Source: an uncultured Lachnospiraceae bacterium
GTDB lineage: Bacteria; Bacillota; Clostridia; Lachnospirales; Anaerotignaceae
Length of the DNA: 64,000 bases
NCBI GenBank assembly: GCA_944384295.1
Contig: CALWSU010000003.1
Location: forward strand, 1-64,000
Direction of reading: 5' to 3'
Below, one piece after another: positions 56,231-64,000 of this stretch. The position numbers and the translations under genes were made by a program. The notes beneath the pieces were generated by a model. That model saw only the letters and a list, made by a program, of their open reading frames with translations, searched no databases and was not told the origin of the DNA. Every line of letters starts with the position of its first letter. The stretch's first letter is position 1.

Positions 56231-56950
56231 TCATTGATTTTTATTGATCATACGATTTTCGACTGCGCCTGTTTTCAAATCTACAAAACGCACATAAATG
56301 GAAATTTTATTTTCTTCGTTGAGATTTTCCCAGATTTCTTTTGTAAATGTATCAATATCATTTGGAATAGAAGTTCTTTCCGGTTCGCCTTGGAATGTTG
56401 GCAAAGGATTGCCATCGCCTGCATATGTATGGATAAAATGTCCTAAGCCTGCCAATGCGGGATAAGCAAATGTATAGCGGCTACAAGCACTGCCTTGTGC
56501 ATCTGCACTTTTCAAAATACTCATTTGATAAGAAAAGTCCCCATCTGCAAATGTCAACATACCACTAATTCTTGGTGTAAAATTGGGCGCGTCCGGTTCA
56601 AACTCGCGTGTTTGCAAAGCATCTGCAAATGATTTGCCCTCTTTGATAAAATCATAAATGGTATCTGTCTGATCCCCATTTGTTACAATCAATTGATTTT
56701 CCCATTTTTTGATTGGAGAATAGATAATCAAAGAAGGGTCTTCTACTTTGGAAGCATCAAACGGCTCAATAATCACTTCTTCCCCTTTTTCTAAAAATAC
56801 ACGATTACGGCTATTTTCACTGCGTCCCATGATGAAATATGCAATTGCCGCCTTTGTACCATCTTCTGTTTTGCCAATGACAATCCCTCTGCCGACATAG
56901 GAATTATCTTTGACCAATGCAGACATTGTATGTTTTTGATAGATATTCAT
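56231..56950 (-). CDS. IMP cyclohydrolase, PurO-like family
   Basis: The 239-residue protein belongs to the free-standing IMP cyclohydrolase family first known from archaeal PurO. Recognised features are YVGRGIVIGKTEDG, AYFIMGRSENSRNRVF, PSLIIYSPIKKW, TFAYPALAGLGHFIHTYAGDG and a normal length of about 240. It closes FAICAR to IMP, the last step of IMP synthesis. Its place directly before a transformylase that lacks its own cyclohydrolase domain supports the call. It lies six bases after purN with AAAGGA as ribosome site. Confidence 0.9.
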   Translation of the reverse strand: MNIYQKHTMSALVKDNSYVGRGIVIGKTEDGTKAAIAYFIMGRSENSRNRVFLEKGEEVIIEPFDASKVEDPSLIIYSPIKKWENQLIVTNGDQTDTIYDFIKEGKSFADALQTREFEPDAPNFTPRISGMLTFADGDFSYQMSILKSADAQGSACSRYTFAYPALAGLGHFIHTYAGDGNPLPTFQGEPERTSIPNDIDTFTKEIWENLNEENKISIYVRFVDLKTGAVENRMINKNQ

Positions 56951-56956
56951 TGTGTT

Positions 56957-57562
56957 TCATCCTTTCTGCAACTGTTGTGATACCATTTCTGCCGCTTGCG
57001 GCAATAAAATCCACTCTGCCTGTTCCATCACACGACGCTGTAAAATTTCTGGTGTATCTCCCTCTTCTACGGCAACTGCCTTTTGTAATAAAATTTCGCC
57101 ACCGTCTGGAATTTCATTGACATAATGCACCGTTGCACCAGTCACTTTTACGCCATATGCCAATGCCGCCTCATGCACTTTTAAGCCATAATACCCTTTT
57201 CCACAAAACGAAGGAATCAAAGAAGGGTGAATATTGATGATGCGTTTGGGATATGCGGCTGTAAAATTCTCGCTCAAGATAGACATAAATCCAGCAAGTA
57301 TAATCAAATCAATATTGTGTTCTGTCAATACGGCTTTGAGTTGTTCTTCATATTCCAACTGTGTTGCAAATTCTTTGCGTTTGACTACAACAGAAGGGAT
57401 TTGATTCTGTTCCGCTCTGGTCAGCGCATATGCGGTATCGTTGCTTGCCAGTACCAATGTAATTTCTCCACTTTTGAGCGTGCCTGCTTTTTGTGCGTCA
57501 ATCAGTGCTTGCAAATTGGTACCGCCGCCGGAAACAAAAACTGCTATTTTTGTTTTCAGCAT
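56957..57562 (-). CDS. purN: Phosphoribosylglycinamide formyltransferase (folate-dependent)
   Basis: PurN formylates GAR with 10-formyl-tetrahydrofolate. The 201-residue protein has [15 protein letters not shown] at the start, the folate/catalytic segment [11 protein letters not shown], the Asn-His pair in [13 protein letters not shown], and [21 protein letters not shown] with the catalytic Asp. It overlaps purM by seven bases and precedes the IMP cyclohydrolase gene. No PurT is seen. Confidence 0.96.
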   Translation of the reverse strand: MLKTKIAVFVSGGGTNLQALIDAQKAGTLKSGEITLVLASNDTAYALTRAEQNQIPSVVVKRKEFATQLEYEEQLKAVLTEHNIDLIILAGFMSILSENFTAAYPKRIINIHPSLIPSFCGKGYYGLKVHEAALAYGVKVTGATVHYVNEIPDGGEILLQKAVAVEEGDTPEILQRRVMEQAEWILLPQAAEMVSQQLQKG

Positions 57563-58593
57563 ATGATCACACCTTCCTCAGAAGGAACAATTTCACCCAT
57601 AATATAGGCATTTTCCCCATTTGCGCGCAGTACTTCCAATGCTTTGTCCGCATCCGCTTTTGCCACAACAATGCTCATACCTACACCCATATTGAATGTA
57701 TTGAACATATCTCTTTCTGGAATATTTCCTTTTTTTGCTAACAAGTCAAAAATAGGTGGAATCTGCAAAGCGCTTTTATCAATCTTTGCGCCAAAATCTT
57801 TTGGAATACTTCTAGGAATATTTTCATAAAAACCGCCGCCTGTGATATGAGAAACTGCTTTGACAGTCACAGCTTCAAACAATGCCAACATCGGTTTGAC
57901 ATAAATTTTGGTAGGTGCCAGCAATGTTTCTCCCAAAGATTTGCCACCTAATTCTGCCAATGGTGTTTTGATGTCTGTATGTTCTACATCAAACACACGA
58001 CGTACCAAAGAAAAACCATTAGAATGTACACCACTAGAAGGCAGTGCAATCACAACGTCACCAGCTTCTATGGTTTTATTATTCAAAATTTTATTCTTAT
58101 CTACCACACCAACCGCAAAACCTGCCAAATCATATTCATCTTCTGGATAGAAGCCAGGCATTTCCGCAGTTTCGCCACCAATCAATGCTGCGCCAGACTG
58201 TACACAACCTTCCGCTACGCCAGATACAATAGACGCAACTTTTTCGGGGAAGTTTTTACCAACTGCGATATAATCCAAAAAAAACAGAGGTTTTGCGCCA
58301 CAACAAATAATGTCATTGACACACATTGCTACACAGTCAATCCCTACAGTATCGTGCTTGTCCATCAAAAACGCCAGTTTTAATTTGGTACCAACGCCAT
58401 CTGTACCGCTTACTAATACAGGTTTTTCGATTCCTGTCAAATCCAATTCAAACAAGCCGCCAAAACCGCCAATATCAGACATTGCCCCTGCGGTCATAGT
58501 TTTTGCAATATGTTTTTTCATCAGTTCTACTGCTTGATATCCTGCGGTAATATCTACACCTGCTGCTTTGTAGCTTTCACTTTGGCTTTTCAT
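57556..58593 (-). CDS. purM: Phosphoribosylformylglycinamidine cyclo-ligase
   Basis: PurM closes the imidazole ring of AIR using ATP. The 345-residue product has [60 protein letters not shown] and [14 protein letters not shown]. It overlaps purF by four bases and purN by seven, consistent with tight coupling. Length and motifs are standard. Confidence 0.97.
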   Translation of the reverse strand: MKSQSESYKAAGVDITAGYQAVELMKKHIAKTMTAGAMSDIGGFGGLFELDLTGIEKPVLVSGTDGVGTKLKLAFLMDKHDTVGIDCVAMCVNDIICCGAKPLFFLDYIAVGKNFPEKVASIVSGVAEGCVQSGAALIGGETAEMPGFYPEDEYDLAGFAVGVVDKNKILNNKTIEAGDVVIALPSSGVHSNGFSLVRRVFDVEHTDIKTPLAELGGKSLGETLLAPTKIYVKPMLALFEAVTVKAVSHITGGGFYENIPRSIPKDFGAKIDKSALQIPPIFDLLAKKGNIPERDMFNTFNMGVGMSIVVAKADADKALEVLRANGENAYIMGEIVPSEEGVIIC

Positions 58594-60029
58594 TTTTTAT
58601 TTCCCCTTTCGCTCAGCTTGCCTTCAAATCTATGTTTACAAGTTTTTGTTGGTACTTCCGTTGGATAACAGCCATCAAAACAAGCTGCGCAATAGCCTTC
58701 GCCTTTTTGTGCACCCATCAACATACCTACATGGTCTAAATTCAAATATCCTACACTATCTGCACCGATAATTTGACAGATTTCTTCGATAGAATGGTTC
58801 GCAGCAATCAAATTTTCACGTGAATCAATGTCTGTACCATAGTAACAAGGATATAAGAATGGAGGAGCGGAAGAAAGCATATGTACTTCTGTTGCGCCTG
58901 CTTCTCTCAGTAATTTTACAATACGTGCGGAAGTGGTACCACGTACAATAGAGTCATCAACCAAAACAACACGTTTGCCCTTAACTGTTTCAGAAACTAC
59001 ATTTAATTTAATTCTAACTTTATCTTCTCTGGATTTTTGACCAGGTGCAATAAAGGTACGACCAATATATTTATTTTTAATAAAACCGATACCATAAGGA
59101 ATACCAGACTGTCTTGCATAACCAATGGCGGCATCTAAACCAGAATCTGGCACACCAATGACAACATCTGCTTGAATTGGATGTTCCATTGCCAGACAAG
59201 CACCAGCTGTCACTCTAGCACGATGTACACTCACGCCGTCTACCACAGAGTCAGGTCTGGAAAAATAGATATGTTCAAAAATGCAAAGATGTCTTGGGGT
59301 TTCTCCAATATGATCACGAATGGTACGAATTTCATCTCCATCAAAGACTACGATTTCGCCAGGTTCGATATCACGAATAAATTTTGCGCTGACTGCATCT
59401 AATGCACAAGTTTCGGAAGCTACGATATAAGTACCTTCTGGTGTAATGCCATAGCATAAAGGGTGGAATCCATGGGGGTCTCTTGCTGCAATCAATTTTG
59501 ACGCACTCATCACAACCAAAGAATATGCGCCTTTGATACGTCCCATTGCACGATTGACTGCTTCCTCTATGGAAGGTGCTTGTAAACGTTCTTTTGTAAT
59601 CACATAGGAAATTACTTCCGTATCACTGGTTGTATGGAAAATAGAGCCTTGCAGTTCTAATTCTTCACGCAACTCAAAAGAGTTGACCAAATTCCCATTA
59701 TGTGCCAAAGCCATTTTGCCTTTGATATGATTGACAACTATGGGCTGTGCATTCAATCTGTCACTGGTTCCGGTGGTGCCATAACGTACATGCCCTACCG
59801 CCATATTGCCTTCTCCCAGTTTTTCCATGATTGCTGGTGTGAATACATCATTGACTAAACCGCCATCTTTGTGATACTGAAATACGCCATCGTCATTGAC
59901 TACAATCCCACAGCTTTCCTGTCCTCTATGCTGCAACGCAAACAAACCATAATAGGTTGTTGCAGCCACTGCGGTTTTTTCCTTCGCATATACGCCAAAT
60001 ACACCACATTCCTCATGAATTTTATTCAT
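58590..60029 (-). CDS. purF: Amidophosphoribosyltransferase
   Basis: PurF makes phosphoribosylamine from PRPP and glutamine, the first step of purine synthesis. The 479-residue protein has a short seven-residue propeptide before the nucleophile Cys8 (ECGVFGVYA). Further motifs are [17 protein letters not shown] and the PRPP loop [13 protein letters not shown]. Cysteines placed as in the [4Fe-4S] enzyme of Bacillus subtilis are present ([16 protein letters not shown]), so the enzyme is probably oxygen-labile. It follows purE after a 107-base gap and overlaps purM. Confidence 0.97.
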   Translation of the reverse strand: MNKIHEECGVFGVYAKEKTAVAATTYYGLFALQHRGQESCGIVVNDDGVFQYHKDGGLVNDVFTPAIMEKLGEGNMAVGHVRYGTTGTSDRLNAQPIVVNHIKGKMALAHNGNLVNSFELREELELQGSIFHTTSDTEVISYVITKERLQAPSIEEAVNRAMGRIKGAYSLVVMSASKLIAARDPHGFHPLCYGITPEGTYIVASETCALDAVSAKFIRDIEPGEIVVFDGDEIRTIRDHIGETPRHLCIFEHIYFSRPDSVVDGVSVHRARVTAGACLAMEHPIQADVVIGVPDSGLDAAIGYARQSGIPYGIGFIKNKYIGRTFIAPGQKSREDKVRIKLNVVSETVKGKRVVLVDDSIVRGTTSARIVKLLREAGATEVHMLSSAPPFLYPCYYGTDIDSRENLIAANHSIEEICQIIGADSVGYLNLDHVGMLMGAQKGEGYCAACFDGCYPTEVPTKTCKHRFEGKLSERGNKK

Positions 60030-60075
60030 TCTCTTTACACTCCTGTCTTTTGTCCATCACAGATGATATTGTTTC

Positions 60076-60107
60076 GACATTTGACATTTGTTATTTGTCA
60101 TTTGTCG
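60076..60107. repeat. Short direct repeats between purE and purF
   Basis: Seven- to nine-base units of the form GACATTTG or TTTGTCAT are stacked as GACATTT, GACATTTG, TTATTTG, TCATTTGTC. The run is also close to an inverted repeat. It lies in the 107-base purE-purF gap. Confidence 0.55.
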
Positions 60108-60136
60108 GCTTATGCTTTATTTTCTATTTTTTGTTC

Positions 60137-60640
60137 TTATTTTGTCGCATGGTTATATTTTGCTTCTACTGCTTTATTTTTTTCCAATACTTTCGCTGCT
60201 GCTTCTGCTCTAGCTGCGTCTAATTTTTCCGCCAATGCTGTATCAGATGCGCCTAAAATCTGCAATGCCAATAATGCCGCATTTTCTGCACCATCAATGG
60301 CTACAGTTGCCACTGGAATACCGCCCGGCATTTGTACGGTAGAAAGCAAAGCGTCCAGTCCATCTAATGTAGAGGATTTTACAGGTATTCCAATTACAGG
60401 CAGTGTCGTATTCGCTGCTATTGCGCCAGCTAGATGCGCTGCTTTACCCGCTGCCGCAATGATTGCACCTAAACCATTGGCTCTTGCATTTTGTGCAAAC
60501 TCTTTTGCTTCTACAGGTGTTCTGTGTGCAGAATATACATGCACTTCATAAGGTGCGCCAAAGCGGTCTAATGTTGTCATTGCCTTTTCCAATACAGGCA
60601 AATCACTATCGCTGCCCATTACAATACCAATTTTCTTCAT
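60137..60640 (-). CDS. purE: N5-carboxyaminoimidazole ribonucleotide mutase
   Basis: PurE rearranges N5-CAIR to CAIR in the class I (mutase) form. The 167-residue protein begins [20 protein letters not shown] and has [26 protein letters not shown] and [17 protein letters not shown]. The segment GKAAHLAG varies from the common GGAAHLPG but is otherwise class I-like. A class I enzyme needs PurK, which is not in the window. It is the first gene behind the ZTP-type riboswitch. The last 25 residues are Ala/Glu/Lys-rich and helical. Confidence 0.95.
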   Translation of the reverse strand: MKKIGIVMGSDSDLPVLEKAMTTLDRFGAPYEVHVYSAHRTPVEAKEFAQNARANGLGAIIAAAGKAAHLAGAIAANTTLPVIGIPVKSSTLDGLDALLSTVQMPGGIPVATVAIDGAENAALLALQILGASDTALAEKLDAARAEAAAKVLEKNKAVEAKYNHATK

Positions 60641-60692
60641 GGATAAACCTCCTCATCACTTGTAAATACCTTTGAATGACTCACGCAAAAAA

Positions 60693-60993
60693 GGGCAGTC
60701 CCCTTCCTTGGTATAGAAACAGGACTGCCCAGACGGTCGACAAAAGCAGGCATTCTCATTCTATTTCACAGTTGCGGCACTCAAACAAAAAAGGCGATTG
60801 TTTTCCTTGATATACGCTTATACGCTGTTACACAAAAAACATGACCGCCTTTGACCTTTGTCACAACCAAAAACAAGAAACTGTTTGCACCTTTCAGATA
60901 CATCTTTTTTTATATCTGATGGCAGTTGCACTGCTTCACTTCCGGTCTTTCTGCTCCCCTGTGGTATTCCACAAATCCGTCAGTTACAGAAAG
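60693..60993 (-). promoter_or_regulatory. ZTP (pfl) riboswitch with terminator, long linker
   Basis: Read on the minus strand, P1 is CTTTCTG (60987-60993) with CAGAAAG (60947-60953). The internal loop holds AACTGACGGA (about 60976-60985), P2 is GTGGAATACCAC (60961-60972), and GGGGAG follows. The 3' domain GACCGTCTGGGCA lies at about 60726-60738; its CCGTC can pair with GACGG as the pseudoknot. About 200 bases separate the halves. The terminator stem GGGCAGTCC/GGACTGCCC (60722-60730 with 60693-60701, followed by T6) shares GGGCA with the aptamer, so the two structures exclude each other. Bound ZMP/ZTP would allow pur expression. Confidence 0.85.
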
Positions 60994-61012
60994 CCGTTTG
61001 ATTTACAAATTC

Positions 61013-61042
61013 AGTCTATCACATTTTTTGATTTCCTGTCAA
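61013..61042 (-). promoter_or_regulatory. Promoter of the purine operon
   Basis: TTGACA (61037-61042) and TAGACT (61013-61018) are 18 bases apart on the minus strand. Transcription would start near 61006, just before the aptamer P1. Confidence 0.75.
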
Positions 61043-61075
61043 TGAAGGATGGTGAATTTTCTCATAAAGAAATGC

Positions 61076-61104
61076 TTGACATGAGAAAAGCACTATGATA
61101 TACT
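61076..61104 (+). promoter_or_regulatory. Promoter of pyrC
   Basis: TTGACA (61076-61081) and TATACT (61099-61104) are 17 bases apart, 62 bases before the pyrC start, divergent from the purine operon. Confidence 0.8.
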
Positions 61105-61165
61105 ACTGACAATTTGTAAAGAAATACATAACAACTCGATAGACAGAAGAAAGGAGAGAAATACA

Positions 61166-62452
61166 TTGAACTACATTTTATCCAATGCAAACGTATTTGT
61201 ACAAGGTGAATTTGTAAAATCCAACGTATTTATCAAAAATGGTATCATTACCGATATTTCTTCCGCCGCACCAACTACTGGTAGTGTTGTTTTTGATTTG
61301 GAAGGATGTTTCATCTTTCCCGGTTTGATTGATGTTCATACACATCTGAGAGAACCGGGATTTTTTTATAAGGAAACAATCCGTACTGGTACACAGGCTG
61401 CGGCACATGGCGGCTATACCACAATATGTGCTATGCCAAATCTGAATCCTGTACCAGATTGTGCCCAAACATTGGCGCCACAGTTAGAAGCAATTCAAAA
61501 AGACGCATGTATTGAAGTTTTGCCCTATGGCGCAATCACAAAAGGAGAAAAAGGTCAGGAATTGGCTGATTTTGCAGCATTATCCCCTTATGTTTGCGCA
61601 TTTTCTGATGACGGACGTGGTGTGCAAAATGAGGATATGATGCGAAATGCCATGCAAAAAATCAAACAACTGGATAAAATAGTAGCCGCACACTGCGAAG
61701 TCAATGAACTGCTCAAGGGCGGCTATATTCATGATGGTGCCTATTGCGCCGCACATGGACACAAAGGCATTTGTTCTGAAAGCGAATGGAAGCAAATCGA
61801 ACGCGATTTACAGCTTGTGCGAGAAACCGGTTGTAAATATCATGTTTGTCATATCTCGACAAAAGAAGGTGTGGAACTCATTCGCCAAGCCAAAAAAGAA
61901 GGGCTTTCTGTTTCTTGCGAAACAGGACCGCATTATTTGGTATTGACTGATATGGACTTACAAGAAGATGGACGATTCAAAATGAATCCGCCGCTGCGCA
62001 GCAAAGCAGACCAAGAAGCACTTTTAGCAGGTATTTTAGATGGCACCATTGAAATGATTGCCACAGACCATGCACCGCATACCGCAGAAGAAAAAAGCAA
62101 AGGACTTTCCGGCAGTATGATGGGCATTGTGGGATTGGAAACTGCTTTCCCTATCTTATACACAAAATTAGTAAAAACCGGCATACTGTCATTAGAACAA
62201 CTGATTGCTTTGATGCACACCAATCCTCACAAACGCTTTGGAATTGGTACACCTTTGGAAATCGGTATGCCTGCAAATTTGACCGTGTATGATTTACAGC
62301 AATCATACACCATAAATCCTGATACATTTTTATCTATGGGCAGAAGCACGCCATTTACTGGATGGGAAGTATATGGCAAATGCAAACTGACTATGTATCA
62401 TGGTCAAATTGTATGGGAAGAAAATCTCGACACATACAAAACAACCATATAA
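61166..62452 (+). CDS. pyrC: Dihydroorotase
   Basis: Dihydroorotase closes carbamoyl aspartate in pyrimidine synthesis. The 428-residue class I enzyme has the zinc motif DVHTHLREPGF, ICAMPNLNPVPD, HVCHISTKEGVELI, GPHYLVLTD and ATDHAPHTAEEK, with the C-terminal NLTVYD of the amidohydrolase fold. The start is a TTG at 61166 with AAAGGAGAG upstream. It is followed 100 bases later by carB on the same strand. No aspartate transcarbamoylase or PyrR attenuator is adjacent. Confidence 0.95.
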   Translation: MNYILSNANVFVQGEFVKSNVFIKNGIITDISSAAPTTGSVVFDLEGCFIFPGLIDVHTHLREPGFFYKETIRTGTQAAAHGGYTTICAMPNLNPVPDCAQTLAPQLEAIQKDACIEVLPYGAITKGEKGQELADFAALSPYVCAFSDDGRGVQNEDMMRNAMQKIKQLDKIVAAHCEVNELLKGGYIHDGAYCAAHGHKGICSESEWKQIERDLQLVRETGCKYHVCHISTKEGVELIRQAKKEGLSVSCETGPHYLVLTDMDLQEDGRFKMNPPLRSKADQEALLAGILDGTIEMIATDHAPHTAEEKSKGLSGSMMGIVGLETAFPILYTKLVKTGILSLEQLIALMHTNPHKRFGIGTPLEIGMPANLTVYDLQQSYTINPDTFLSMGRSTPFTGWEVYGKCKLTMYHGQIVWEENLDTYKTTI

Positions 62453-62483
62453 AATGATACATGATTTCTAAAATCGTTTTCCC

Positions 62484-62506
62484 GAAAATATCTTCCTGAT
62501 ATTTTC
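62484..62506 (+). other. Hairpin between pyrC and carB
   Basis: A 9-bp perfect stem, GAAAATATC (62484-62492) with GATATTTTC (62498-62506), has a TTCCT loop. The following sequence is not T-rich enough for a strong terminator. A smaller GATTT/AAATC stem lies just before it. The role is unknown. Confidence 0.5.
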
Positions 62507-62552
62507 TGACAATAATTATAGTGATGTTTTATTTTTAAGGAGGAATTACAAC

Positions 62553-64000
62553 ATGCCAAAGAGAACTGATTTGAAAAAAATCCTGATTATCGGCTCTGGT
62601 CCTATTGTCATTGGACAGGCTGCTGAATTTGACTATGCTGGTACACAAGCATGCCTTGCTTTGAAAGAAGAAGGATATGAAGTAGTACTCGTAAACTCCA
62701 ACCCTGCTACCATTATGACAGATACCACCATTGCAGACAAAGTATATATGGAACCTTTGACATTGGAGTATGTGGCAAAAATCCTGCGCTACGAACGCCC
62801 TGACGCCATTGTACCTGGTATCGGTGGTCAAACTGGTCTGAATCTTGCGATGCAGTTGGAAAAGAAAGGTATTTTGAGAGAATGCCAAGTAGAATTATTG
62901 GGTACTAGCTGCCAAAGTATCGAACGCGCAGAAGACAGAGAACTGTTCAAAGAACTGTGTCAAGAAATTGGTGAACCTGTAATCCCCTCCATTATCACAT
63001 ATTCTGTAGAAGAAGCAATTTCCGCAGCAAAAGAAATCGGTTATCCTGTGGTACTGCGTCCCGCTTTCACATTGGGTGGCACAGGCGGCGGTTTTGCCAA
63101 CAACGAAACCGAACTGGTAGAAATTATGGAAAATGCGCTCAAACTTTCTCCTGTACATCAGGTATTAGTCGAAAAGAGCGTAAAAGGCTATAAAGAAATC
63201 GAATTTGAAGTAATGCGTGATGGTACAGACCATGCAATCACCATTTGTGGTATGGAAAACATCGACCCTGTTGGTGTGCATACTGGCGACTCTATTGTTG
63301 TTGCGCCTATTTTGACATTAAATGATGCAGATTTCAATATGCTGCGTGACAGTGCATTGAAAATCATTCGCGCACTGAAAATCGAAGGCGGCTGTAATGT
63401 ACAATTTGCATTAGACCCCAACTCCTCTAAATATTATCTGATAGAGGTAAACCCTCGTGTTTCCCGTTCCTCTGCATTGGCTTCCAAAGCAAGCGGATAC
63501 CCCATTGCAAGAGTGACTGCAAAAATCGCAGTTGGCATGACATTAGACGAAATCCAAATTTCTGAAACCAACGCAAACTTTGAACCCGCTTTGGATTATA
63601 TCGTTGCAAAAATGCCACGTTTCCCCTTCGACAAATTTGCAACTGCTGCAAACACATTAGGCACACAGATGAAAGCAACAGGCGAAGTCATGGGCATTGG
63701 CAGAACCATAGGAGAATGCCTGCTCAAATCTGTACGCTCTTTGGAAATCGGCGTATGCCATATCCATATGGCAAAATTCGACAATTCCTCTAATGAAGAA
63801 CTGCTCGAATATATCGCAAAAAGCCCTGATGACAGAATTTATGCCATTGCACAGTTGATTCGTAATGGTGTATCTTTGGATGATATTTTCAACGCAACCA
63901 TGATTACAAAATATTTCTTAGAAGTATTGAAAAATATTGTGGATTACGAAACTGTATTGTCTGAAAATGTGGGCAACAAAGAAATCTTGGCAAAAGCGAA
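62553..64000 (+). CDS. carB: Carbamoyl-phosphate synthase large subunit (partial, cut by window end)
   Basis: CarB makes carbamoyl phosphate from bicarbonate, two ATP and ammonia for pyrimidines and arginine. About 482 N-terminal residues are present of the roughly 1070 usual. They begin [23 protein letters not shown] and contain [20 protein letters not shown], the ATP-grasp segments [14 protein letters not shown] and GGCNVQFAL, and [16 protein letters not shown]. These make up the carboxyphosphate half and the start of the oligomerisation region. The frame is open to base 64000. The ribosome site AAGGAGG precedes ATG 62553. The glutaminase subunit gene carA does not lie upstream. Confidence 0.96.
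   Translation, partial: MPKRTDLKKILIIGSGPIVIGQAAEFDYAGTQACLALKEEGYEVVLVNSNPATIMTDTTIADKVYMEPLTLEYVAKILRYERPDAIVPGIGGQTGLNLAMQLEKKGILRECQVELLGTSCQSIERAEDRELFKELCQEIGEPVIPSIITYSVEEAISAAKEIGYPVVLRPAFTLGGTGGGFANNETELVEIMENALKLSPVHQVLVEKSVKGYKEIEFEVMRDGTDHAITICGMENIDPVGVHTGDSIVVAPILTLNDADFNMLRDSALKIIRALKIEGGCNVQFALDPNSSKYYLIEVNPRVSRSSALASKASGYPIARVTAKIAVGMTLDEIQISETNANFEPALDYIVAKMPRFPFDKFATAANTLGTQMKATGEVMGIGRTIGECLLKSVRSLEIGVCHIHMAKFDNSSNEELLEYIAKSPDDRIYAIAQLIRNGVSLDDIFNATMITKYFLEVLKNIVDYETVLSENVGNKEILAKA

Noticed and set aside
61105-61165. PyrR-type attenuator before pyrC
   Set aside because: Only about 60 bases lie between promoter and start, with no terminator stem or PyrR loop sequence.

Overview
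The window is an AT-rich chromosomal segment of an anaerobic or microaerotolerant Gram-positive bacterium, most likely class Clostridia (Lachnospirales-like). Supporting signs are strong AGGAGG-type ribosome sites with frequent TTG and GTG starts, tRNA genes without an encoded CCA, an oxygen-sensitive class III ribonucleotide reductase, an ntp-type V-ATPase, a short HisG with HisZ, a YlmC/YmxH sporulation-family protein, and an archaeal-type IMP cyclohydrolase beside a free-standing AICAR transformylase. No phage, insertion sequence, plasmid feature or CRISPR array was seen. The genus cannot be fixed from sequence reading alone.

Layout. 1-1290: metA (minus) behind a leader transcript that has a consensus promoter, a 36-codon leader peptide with 12 Met codons, and an intrinsic terminator. 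1392-4062 (plus): a YbaK-type deacylase, an IscR-like Rrf2 regulator, a free HPt protein and a response regulator with a decayed HD-GYP domain. 4149-7791 (minus): a hybrid histidine kinase and an intact REC-HD-GYP protein. 7984-11089 (minus): a BlaI/BlaR1-type pair with operator palindromes in its promoter. 11190-13479 (plus): asnA and two tandem bacteriohemerythrins. 13533-14639 (minus): a TPR glycosyltransferase. 14780-23304 (minus): a nine-gene V-ATPase operon, ntpFIKECGABD, with Na+-type ligands in the c ring. 23997-27897 (minus): NUDIX hydrolase, hslO, methyltransferase, a Cys/Asn/Gly-rich repeat peptide, nrdR and ylmC. 28123-30980 (plus): nrdDG behind two NrdR boxes. 31140-35439 (plus): an unknown gene and addA.

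35504-43814 (minus) is a ten-gene histidine operon, hisZGDCBHAF-hisIE-hisK, covering the whole pathway and carrying a long palindrome over its -10 element. 44027-49811 holds two ECF sigma/membrane-partner pairs, two identical tRNA-Pro(AGG) genes, ridA and prfC. 49962-60640 (minus) is a purine operon (purE-F-M-N, IMP cyclohydrolase, AICAR transformylase, purD, purL) controlled by a ZTP-type riboswitch with an exceptionally long linker. Divergent from it are pyrC and a carB cut by the window end.

How it fits together. The metabolic core (Met, His, Asn, purine, pyrimidine and anaerobic dNTP synthesis) is arranged in tight operons with overlapping start and stop codons. Most operons carry visible regulation: attenuation-like for metA, a riboswitch for pur, NrdR boxes for nrdDG, BlaI-type operators for the blaI/blaR1-like pair, and an unidentified operator for his. 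The item most worth following up is the Met-codon-rich leader of metA. In it, a possible antiterminator overlaps the leader stop codon and competes with the terminator. Next come the ZTP riboswitch with a terminator-like hairpin inside its linker, the A34 proline tRNAs, and the small Cys-rich repeat peptide. All assignments are from reading motifs; no database search was run.
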